From positions 1-5,915 of the forward strand of contig CANQVY010000082.1 of assembly GCA_947627405.1 (NCBI GenBank): a DNA stretch of 5,915 nt. The letters run 5' to 3'. The first letter of the stretch is position 1. Every line of letters starts with the position of its first letter. A model generated the notes under the pieces. That model searched no databases. It worked only from the letters and a program-made list of their open reading frames with translations, and was not told the DNA's origin. The position numbers and the translations under genes are program-made. Below are positions 1 to 5,306 of this stretch, in pieces. The DNA is from an uncultured Bacilli bacterium (GTDB lineage Bacteria; Bacillota_I; Bacilli_A; RF39; UBA660).

Positions 1-9
1 TTCTAACAT
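1..9 (-). CDS. Start of an unidentified gene leaving the window on the left
   Basis: Only the first three codons are visible (Met-Leu-Glu, ATG at 9-7 on the minus strand). The call rests on a strong ribosome-binding site, AGGGAGG at 26-20, ten bases before the ATG, and on a promoter-like pair further upstream. Nothing can be said about the product. The repeat structure around the start suggests a regulated gene. This could also be a chance ATG behind a purine-rich stretch. Confidence 0.3.
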
Positions 10-75
10 ATCGAATTGACCTCCCTAAAATAGTCTTCAATTCGATTATGTAGGCGATTTTCATTTGTCAATTCG
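10..75. repeat. Three copies of TCAATTCG-type repeat around promoter and start codon
   Basis: ATCGAATTGA (10-19) and TCAATTCGAT (37-46) form a perfect 10-base inverted repeat separated by 17 bases that contain the ribosome-binding site. A third copy, TCAATTCG, lies at 68-75. On the minus strand the copies overlap the -35 box, the -10/start region and the bases just before the ATG. They could be operators for a repressor. If the transcript starts far enough upstream, they could instead form an RNA hairpin with the ribosome-binding site in the loop. The repeat is seen directly; the role is inference. Confidence 0.5.
45..71 (-). promoter_or_regulatory. Candidate sigma-A promoter for the left-edge gene
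   Basis: On the minus strand a perfect TTGACA (71-66) is followed after 15 bases by CATAAT (50-45), five of six matches to the -10 consensus. The spacer is two bases shorter than ideal; TAATCG at 17 bases is a poorer alternative. Transcription would begin near 38 and leave a short leader before the ATG at 9. Both promoter boxes overlap copies of the repeat described separately, which fits repression at this site. Confidence 0.35.
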
Positions 76-199
76 CAGAATCAACAAAGTTTGGTGCCTG
101 TTTTTGTGCATTTCTTAAGTTGATGACATTGCCTATAAGGGACCTTTACCGGTCAGTACTTGTAAGCGCATCAAACAATCCGTTACAAACCACTTTTTC

Positions 200-224
200 A
201 AGCTGCTGCTAAAGCAGCTTTTTT
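200..224 (+). terminator. Rho-independent terminator-like hairpin
   Basis: AAGCTGCT (200-207) and AGCAGCTT (213-220) form an 8-base-pair stem with a 5-base loop, and the T's run from 219 to 224, followed by GCTTTT. It would act on plus-strand transcripts. It lies about 55 bases beyond the stop of the decayed tnpA. It could therefore also be the right-end hairpin of the IS200-type element, since such elements carry subterminal hairpins and often guard against read-through. Those two readings are compatible. Confidence 0.55.
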
Positions 225-278
225 GCTTTTGTCTGCTGGCTTACGTGTAAACAGGGCAATGTATTCCTTCAATGTTAT

Positions 279-503
279 TTAATCGTTTACTTTATCTTCT
301 TCCAATTGATTTTTTATGTACTCCTGAATTTTTTGCATTTTTCCTACGGTATTTACGTAATGTCCTCTGCACCAAAAGTTTCTGTTTCCATATTTGTATT
401 TCAAATTCGCATGTCTGTCAAATATCATAAAAGAATTTTTTCCTATTTCCTACATACTGTGTTTTGGCACAAACACTATGTGATACTTGCGTTCCCATTT
501 CAT
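279..503 (-). pseudogene. tnpA: Decayed IS200/IS605 Y1 (HUH) transposase TnpA, internal deletion
   Basis: Read on the minus strand from the ATG at 503-501, the product opens with MKWERKYHIVFVPK, the conserved N-terminal strand of IS200-type TnpA. After three more residues it meets a TAG (452-450). In the same frame it then continues with GKNSFMIFDRHANLKYKYG, then NRNFWCRGHYVNTVG and QEYIKNQ, the family's C-terminal half including the catalytic tyrosine (codon 320-318), ending at TAA 281-279. Only 74 codons remain, against roughly 130-155 in intact members. The missing centre would hold the His-x-His metal site (the 'PDHVH' region). Loss of that motif plus the stop means no single-strand transposition activity. 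The N-terminus may originally have begun a little further upstream in another frame. Confidence 0.85.
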
Positions 504-541
504 ATTTCTAATTTTTTTAATGACTTATTCATTTTTATGAC

Positions 542-580
542 CATTCCTTTCCACTGTGCCACAAGGCATAAAAGGGAATG
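542..580. repeat. Imperfect hairpin, candidate left-end structure of the IS200 remnant
   Basis: CATTCCTTT (542-550) pairs with AAAGGGAATG (571-580) with one bulged base. Inside it TGCC (557-560) pairs with GGCA (565-568) around a 4-base loop. It lies about 40 bases upstream of the tnpA start. IS200/IS605 elements carry imperfect subterminal palindromes recognised by TnpA in this position, so this is the natural candidate. Whether it is the true transposase site cannot be settled from sequence alone. Confidence 0.4.
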
Positions 581-1088
581 AAACCTAAGCCTTGTAGTGC
601 AGCATTTTAAGATTTGTGTTAAAATGATACTCGAAGACACAGCACGCGGAGGTAAGTGGGAACAGCCGTTTTCAGATACTGTTTTTGTAATATCTGCCCT
701 TGATGTTTGAATTTCAATAGAATAAACTTAATGCCATCAAACCCCTACTCTTTTACCTAGAATTATATCAAATAATATTATAATATTAAGAATTGTAAAA
801 ATATGACTAATGTTTGCAATTAAAATAATATTATGTTATAATTAATATAATTTACTGTGTAAAATTGGTTTGTAAATTCAAATGAGATATCAATACTTTT
901 CTTTCTAAGAATATTAACTCGATTAAATATCTTTTGGTTTACCAATAAGGAAATATAACTAAACTGCACATGAAGATATTTGTAATTTTAGGTATTCTAT
1001 TTACAACATATTATTTACAATGAAGTTTAAACATTATTACATAATACAATATATAACTAAAGCAAAGTGTTTAAAGGAGAACTAAAAT
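581..1088. other. Intergenic region: element debris, then AT-rich leader of the defence operon
   Basis: Up to about 715 the composition matches the IS remnant, and I find no identifiable gene. An open stretch (ATG at 624 to TGA at 710, 28 codons) has no ribosome-binding site and no recognised family. A 6-base inverted repeat, CAGATA (673-678) with TATCTG (691-696), is present. From about 715 the sequence becomes much more AT-rich, which probably marks the boundary of the defence cassette. This part holds the promoter at 814-842, a 17-codon hydrophobic open frame at 970-1023 without a well-placed ribosome-binding site, and a direct repeat TATTTACAA at 998-1006 and 1012-1020. Confidence 0.5.
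814..842 (+). promoter_or_regulatory. Extended -10 promoter, probable promoter of the Thoeris-like operon
   Basis: TTGCAA (814-819) is followed after exactly 17 bases by a perfect TATAAT (837-842), preceded by TG one base away (834-835), which gives an extended -10. This is the best sigma-A-type promoter upstream of the defence genes. Transcription would start near 849 and produce a leader of about 240 bases before the first start codon. AT-rich DNA makes chance matches common, but correct spacing, a perfect -10 and the TG element together are uncommon. Confidence 0.55.
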
Positions 1089-1589
1089 ATGAAAAGAATA
1101 TTTATAAATTTAAAATATATAAATAAAAATGCTCTATTATATGTAAGTTTATTTTTTACCTTTTTAAGTACAATTGGATTATTTATTCCTATAAATACAT
1201 ATTTTGCAGATGATATGAAAATATTTTCAAAGATCCTTTTTTGTTTTCTATTTTTGTTATGTACCTGGGGATTATGTTTTTTGTTAAGTTGCTTATATGT
1301 ACTTTCAAAAAGCAGAATTAAAATAATGGATGTTGGTAATAATCATTATGTTTATGTTCAATATGGAGATATTTTTTCTTCTGAATTAATCTCTGAAAAA
1401 TATTTGCGACGCAATGTTGTCATACCTGTTAACAGATGTTTTGACACAAAAGTTGATGATAATCTTATTTCTAAAAATACGCTACATGGTATTTCCTTTA
1501 CAAAATTATGTAAAAACGGTATTTATACGCAAGAAGAATTAAGTGAAAAAATAAAAAAGTGTTTAGATAAAAAAATTATAAAAAATTAA
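1089..1589 (+). CDS. ThsA-like membrane/macro effector, N-terminal part (frame split)
   Basis: This 166-residue product is the front part of a type II Thoeris effector. Two hydrophobic segments (about residues 15-36 and 45-72) form a membrane hairpin. The macro-like ThsA domain (DUF6430 type) begins at about residue 78, with YGDIF (92-96), VVIPVNRCFDT (110-120) and VDDNLISKNTLHG (122-134). In this family the macro pocket binds the nucleotide signal made by the TIR partner, and the membrane part then damages the inner membrane. The start is secure: AAAGGAG at 1073-1079, nine bases before the ATG. The frame ends at TAA 1587-1589 in mid-domain, and the rest of the domain continues in the next reading frame at 1592. 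Taken alone this fragment lacks the second half of the ligand pocket, so it is probably inactive unless the frames are joined. The domain assignment is from recognised motifs, not a search. Confidence 0.75.
   Translation: MKRIFINLKYINKNALLYVSLFFTFLSTIGLFIPINTYFADDMKIFSKILFCFLFLLCTWGLCFLLSCLYVLSKSRIKIMDVGNNHYVYVQYGDIFSSELISEKYLRRNVVIPVNRCFDTKVDDNLISKNTLHGISFTKLCKNGIYTQEELSEKIKKCLDKKIIKN
1569..1575 (+). other. A7 run where the two ThsA reading frames would join
   Basis: Seven A's (1569-1575) cover Lys-Lys codons near the end of the first frame, and a second run of six A's lies at 1580-1585. The second frame is open upstream of its ATG back to 1571. One extra A in the transcript, or a -1 slip on AAA, would continue the first frame as Asn-Tyr-Lys-Lys-Leu-Thr and into the second frame. 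That gives one protein of about 293 residues with an uninterrupted macro-like domain. It could be a real one-base deletion, a sequencing or assembly error, phase variation, or productive slippage. The sequence alone does not choose between these. Confidence 0.7.
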
Positions 1590-1591
1590 CT

Positions 1592-1969
1592 ATGTCTCAA
1601 AAGAAAGCCGGGAATTTAAAAAGATACGAAAGCGGTACAATTGTAGAATTACCCGGAGAAAACGGCATTGTATATTATTTGCTTGGTTTAACAACATTTG
1701 ATCATGAATTACATGCAAATGTTAGTGATGAGGAATATGTATTATCACTAATAAGATTATTAATATATAATAATAAACATTCTCAAGGATATCCTTTAAT
1801 ATTACCTCTTATAGGAGCTGGTGCAGCAAATAATTCGAGCAAAAGTGAACAAGATATTTTAGAATATATTGTTAAGCTAATAAAAATCAACAAAGAACTT
1901 ATCAATAGTGATATACATATTATTGTTAGGGAAAGCGGCAGATCAGATATTGCGATTACCAACTTATAG
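1592..1969 (+). CDS. ThsA-like macro domain, C-terminal part (frame split)
   Basis: This frame of 125 codons carries the second half of the ThsA macro-like domain: KRYESGTIVELP (residues 10-21, the family's 'YP-GT' strand), YYLLGLTTFD (28-37) and the glycine-rich loop PLILPLIGAGAANN (68-81) that in macro folds lines the ADP-ribose-type pocket. It has no membrane segment of its own. The ATG at 1592 lies two bases after the stop of the preceding frame. There is no clear ribosome-binding site, only A/T-rich sequence, so separate translation would depend on coupling. Because the split falls within one fold, I read 1089-1969 as one gene broken or slipped at the A7 run, rather than two proteins. 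The stop at 1969 is 30 bases before the start of the TIR gene, consistent with one operon. Confidence 0.75.
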   Translation: MSQKKAGNLKRYESGTIVELPGENGIVYYLLGLTTFDHELHANVSDEEYVLSLIRLLIYNNKHSQGYPLILPLIGAGAANNSSKSEQDILEYIVKLIKINKELINSDIHIIVRESGRSDIAITNL

Positions 1970-1999
1970 AATAATTTGAATTTACAAGAGGTACGAAAC

Positions 2000-3961
2000 A
2001 TGGAAAAAATTGTAGGCATATCATATACATCAAAAAATAAAAGTCAGTTTGAAAAAATAAAAGATAAGTTGAACTATTTAGGAATTAAGTTTATAGATTA
2101 TTGTGAAGAAATAAAAATAAAGGACAGCATATATAAATTTATGAAATCCATGTTGAATTTTGATAAAATATTAGTATTAATAAGTAGATCATATTTTTAC
2201 TCTAATTATTGTTTATACGAATTATCACAAATCATAAAGTATAAATCTAAGATTATCATTATTTATTTAGAAAAAAATTTAGATATTGAAAATTTACTTG
2301 CAGAAGCAAAAAATGCAATAAAAAATAATACTGAGGTCAAACCTCTGTGGCTGGAAAATGAATTTATAAATATCAATTTGGAAAAAATAATTGACGAACT
2401 GGGACTTTTAATGAACGAAAAATATCTGTTATATGATGAAATATTTACACCAAAAGGTATATGCCAACTTTTAGATATTTTAAAATATACTCCTGAAAAA
2501 TACATAAATACACTAGAAGATATTATTAAAAAAGATAAATATAAGGAGCGTGAGTTTTGCTTTAAAGAATATTTAAAATATGCTCCTGTAAATGAAATTT
2601 ATAATTATTACAAGGCTATTTCATATGAAAAAGAAGGATATATTATAGGAGCTGATTATTTTTTAGATCAGTCAATTGAATATGATCCTAAATATATAGC
2701 ATCATATATAAAAAAAATTGATCTAGCATTTAAGTACCCAAATTTGATATCTATAAATGATAACTTTATTGATAATCTTGAAAGTATTCCTAATGTATCA
2801 GATGAAGATAAATTTAACATTAATAGAGCTAAAGGCTTGTTTTGGTTTAATAAAGCAAAAGTCTCAAATGATAAATTTACAAGGAGAAACCTATTAGAAG
2901 AATCCATAAATTGTTTTAAAAATTCATTGAAATATGGAACAGAAAACAAAGAAACTATTTATAATAATTTAGGGTTGGTATATGAATTAATTAATGATAT
3001 AAGTAATGCTGCAAACTCATATTATACGGCAATCAAAATTTCTAATAATTATTATCAGGCAATAAATAATTTAGCTCTTTTATATGATAAATATTTAGGA
3101 GAAATTGAACTTTCTAAAAAATTATATGAAACGTGTCTTAAAATAAAACCGGATTATGAATATGCATTGAATAATTACGCTTTGCTTATGGAAAAAATAG
3201 ATATAAAAAAAGCCATGGAAATATATTTTTATATTTTATGTAAACCGCATACTAGGACAGATTCTATTTCGAATTTGGGACTTATATTTGAGGAGGAAAA
3301 GATTTCGACAGAAACAGCCAAAACATTATATAAAATTGTTTTAGAAAAAAATCCTAAGTCCTTACCCGGAAAATTTAATATGGGAAACTTTTTACGAAGA
3401 AACAATGCCCCTTATAAAGAAGTAATGAAATATTTTTCGGAAGTGCATTCTGCCATGCCTCAAAATGACGTGGTACTTTTATCATTAGCTTTATTGGAAC
3501 TTAGAGAAGGAAATTTGCAGGTTTCAACAAGATATTGTGATGATGCTTTGACCGAAAATCCTAAGTATATATCTGCTATGTTTTTAAAATTATATATAGA
3601 GATAATAACTAAGTTCAATTATAAAGATTTAATTTTTCAAGCAATAGCATTTATTAGTAACTTAGAACCAAATGATGTTACGCCTTTGATATATAATTTA
3701 ATTTCTATATTTTATCTGAATGATGGAAATATAAGTAAAGCACATGAATGGCACAACAGAGCAATAAAAATTGATAAAATTTTTGATGTTAAATTGAATA
3801 TAGATAATCCTTACTACGGAATGGATTATCTTGAACATAAATATACCCAAGAAGCAAATGGGAGAATATATAAGCATAGAATTGAGAATTTCAATTTGGA
3901 TAGTCAAAAACAAAGTATTTTGCATTTGTTGAATTATATTAATAATAATATTAATGAATAA
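2000..3961 (+). CDS. TIR-domain protein with C-terminal TPR array (ThsB-like)
   Basis: This is a 653-residue protein. Residues 1 to about 138 form a TIR domain: the first strand ending in GISYTSKNKSQ (6-16), the BB-loop region DYCEEIKIKDSI (33-44), the strand ILVLIS (57-62), and SYFYSNYCLYEL (64-75). E74 is at the catalytic glutamate position of NAD-cleaving TIR enzymes. A linker (about 140-195) leads into helical TPR repeats from about 199 to 620. The clearest are at about 323-358 (NNLGLVYEL) and 358-392 (NNLALLYDK), and at least eight units are recognisable. In type II Thoeris the TIR protein makes the His-ADP-ribose signal read by the macro effector, which fits the gene just upstream. The TPR array suggests a sensing or partner-binding role (inference). 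The start is set at ATG 2000 by AAGAGGT at 1986-1992. A TTG at 1976 in the same frame would add eight residues but would put the ribosome-binding site inside the gene. Confidence 0.8.
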   Translation: MEKIVGISYTSKNKSQFEKIKDKLNYLGIKFIDYCEEIKIKDSIYKFMKSMLNFDKILVLISRSYFYSNYCLYELSQIIKYKSKIIIIYLEKNLDIENLLAEAKNAIKNNTEVKPLWLENEFININLEKIIDELGLLMNEKYLLYDEIFTPKGICQLLDILKYTPEKYINTLEDIIKKDKYKEREFCFKEYLKYAPVNEIYNYYKAISYEKEGYIIGADYFLDQSIEYDPKYIASYIKKIDLAFKYPNLISINDNFIDNLESIPNVSDEDKFNINRAKGLFWFNKAKVSNDKFTRRNLLEESINCFKNSLKYGTENKETIYNNLGLVYELINDISNAANSYYTAIKISNNYYQAINNLALLYDKYLGEIELSKKLYETCLKIKPDYEYALNNYALLMEKIDIKKAMEIYFYILCKPHTRTDSISNLGLIFEEEKISTETAKTLYKIVLEKNPKSLPGKFNMGNFLRRNNAPYKEVMKYFSEVHSAMPQNDVVLLSLALLELREGNLQVSTRYCDDALTENPKYISAMFLKLYIEIITKFNYKDLIFQAIAFISNLEPNDVTPLIYNLISIFYLNDGNISKAHEWHNRAIKIDKIFDVKLNIDNPYYGMDYLEHKYTQEANGRIYKHRIENFNLDSQKQSILHLLNYINNNINE

Positions 3962-4070
3962 TAATCTCAATATATCTTAAGCCAATATTATATTTTACTT
4001 ATAGAAAAAATTTTTAATTCTAGGCAGATCATAATATAAATATGTAGTATAAGAAGTGAGGTGTATAAGT

Positions 4071-4868
4071 ATGGCTGTAATTCCTGAATTTTATATTATG
4101 GCTGTAACAGCTATAGGTGTGCGTTTAGATAATAATATTAAATGGATTGGTACAGGTTTTTTTATATATAAAACAATTACGCCTAAAGGTGATATATGCC
4201 TTATGCTTGTTACAAATAAACATATATTTAAAGATAAAAGCAGCATAGTTTTAAGGTTAAAAGAAAAAGGAAGCGAATCTTTCAATACTATTGATATTCC
4301 ACTTGTTAAAAACAACAAAAAATTATATAAAGAGCATCCTAAAGAAAATATTGATATAGCTGTTATGCATATTCATGCTAATGTTTTTTTAGATAATAAT
4401 TGGGGATTTGCTGCTTTTAACATAGATGAACATATGATGACATCTGATGAATTAAGGAATGAAGGCGTTGATGAAGAATCGCTTGTACATATGCTTGGAT
4501 TTCCGTTTGGGCTTGTTAATATAAGTTCAACTTTACCTATATGCCGTCTAGGTTGTGTTGCTAGAATTAGTTCTGCTCAAATCAAGGAATCTCACAATAT
4601 CCTCATTGATATTCAAAATTTTTCCGGCAATTCAGGTAGTCCTATAGTTACACGACCAGAAATCACAAAAATAGTCAATACAAAATCTTTAAATAAATCA
4701 GTATTATTGGGAATTGTTCATTCATATATTCCGTATCACGAAAGTCTGGTAAATGTAAACACAGGTGAAGTTGTTGAAATTAGAAGTGAAAACAGCGGAA
4801 TTGCACTTGTTCATCCTGTTGAATTTATTAAAGAAGTTGTTGATGAAGTCATAAAACCATTTGCTTAA
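4071..4868 (+). CDS. Cytoplasmic trypsin-like serine protease
   Basis: This 265-residue protein has the chymotrypsin/trypsin fold signature: GTGFFI (27-32), then LVTNKHIF with His51, then NIDIAVMHI with Asp95, then FSGNSGSPIV (184-193) with the nucleophile Ser188 in a GNSGSP context. All three triad residues are in the expected order and spacing. There is no signal peptide or membrane segment, so it should act in the cytosol, unlike HtrA-type or secreted relatives; there is also no PDZ domain. The ATG at 4071 follows GAGGTG (4058-4063) by seven bases. A GTG at 4056 in frame would add five residues but overlap that site. It lies 109 bases after the TIR-TPR gene on the same strand with no terminator hairpin between, so co-transcription is plausible. 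Proteases like this recur in bacterial immune loci. Its substrate here is unknown, and it is not a known type II Thoeris component. Confidence 0.8.
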   Translation: MAVIPEFYIMAVTAIGVRLDNNIKWIGTGFFIYKTITPKGDICLMLVTNKHIFKDKSSIVLRLKEKGSESFNTIDIPLVKNNKKLYKEHPKENIDIAVMHIHANVFLDNNWGFAAFNIDEHMMTSDELRNEGVDEESLVHMLGFPFGLVNISSTLPICRLGCVARISSAQIKESHNILIDIQNFSGNSGSPIVTRPEITKIVNTKSLNKSVLLGIVHSYIPYHESLVNVNTGEVVEIRSENSGIALVHPVEFIKEVVDEVIKPFA

Positions 4869-5306
4869 TATTATAAAATTTAAAAAAAAACAAATAAATG
4901 ATATACCAATAAAAGATTACAAGGTAAAATTGAAATCCTTGAGGCGACTAAAAATAAACACTTTCTCTCAAGAACCAGGGCGGTACATACGGTGAGTTAA
5001 GTAGATATGTGGAAACATACTTGAAAAATTGCGCAAAATGAATATCAAGAACAAAATGCACACTTTCTTACAAAAATGTCCTTGAAATACCAAGTTTTAG
5101 GAGCTATCACATATTTTAGGGTACTTAAGCATAAAACTACTGCTCACCAATTATTCTTTAAAATTATTATAGAAAGCTAATTTACAGAAAAATTTTCACA
5201 CAGCCGATTTTGAGAATAGGTTTGAAAAATTGAATAATTATCGATAAAGCTACCTCTTATATTCTATCATAGAGGCAAAGGCAAAATCTGCTCCGTGCTT
5301 TTTATT
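4869..5306. other. Convergent intergenic region without a convincing gene
   Basis: This 438-base gap lies between the protease and the oppositely oriented helicase. It starts with AT-rich sequence including nine A's (4882-4890). I find no intact gene with a ribosome-binding site and no strong terminator. Two short open frames, 4958-5041 (27 codons, with GGTYGELSRYVETYL) and 5025-5180 (51 codons, with QNAHFLTKMSLKYQ), overlap in different frames and look like possible debris of an older gene of unknown family. A weak hairpin with a bulge, CCTCT near 5252 with AGAGG near 5271, lacks a T tract. TTATCGATAA (5238-5247) is a 10-base palindrome of unknown meaning. Confidence 0.4.

Larger units (their letters stand above)
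200..580 (-). mobile_element. Remnant of an IS200/IS605-family insertion sequence
   Basis: The tnpA remnant (279-503, minus) is bracketed by a hairpin downstream of its stop (200-224) and an imperfect hairpin upstream of its start (542-580). This is the layout of a single-gene IS200-type element with subterminal hairpins at both ends. The exact ends are not determined, because this family has no terminal inverted repeats and makes no target duplication. The coordinates given are the outer limits of the recognisable parts. The element cannot move by its own product, because the transposase has lost its HUH motif. Confidence 0.55.

Noticed and set aside
306..581. Plus-strand open frame of 91 codons
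   Set aside because: It is the reverse of the decayed tnpA, whose minus-strand translation matches the IS200 family clearly. The plus-strand product matches nothing and has no ribosome-binding site.
624..710. Small plus-strand frame of 28 codons starting MILEDTARGG
   Set aside because: No ribosome-binding site, no recognised family and a position in element debris. I considered a TnpB C-terminus but saw no match to its zinc-finger or end motifs.
1976..1999. TTG start eight codons upstream of the TIR gene
   Set aside because: The good ribosome-binding site at 1986-1992 lies between this TTG and the ATG at 2000, and the TIR fold begins right after the ATG.
2263..2949. Minus-strand open frames inside the TIR-TPR gene
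   Set aside because: They are antisense shadows in AT-rich coding DNA, with no family similarity and no initiation signals.
4000..4025. AGAAAAAATTTTT palindrome between the TIR-TPR and protease genes as a terminator
   Set aside because: The stem is only A-T pairs with no GC core, too weak for an intrinsic terminator.
4056..4070. GTG start five codons upstream of the protease gene
   Set aside because: The GTG overlaps the purine-rich ribosome-binding site that serves the ATG at 4071, and no second site lies upstream of it.
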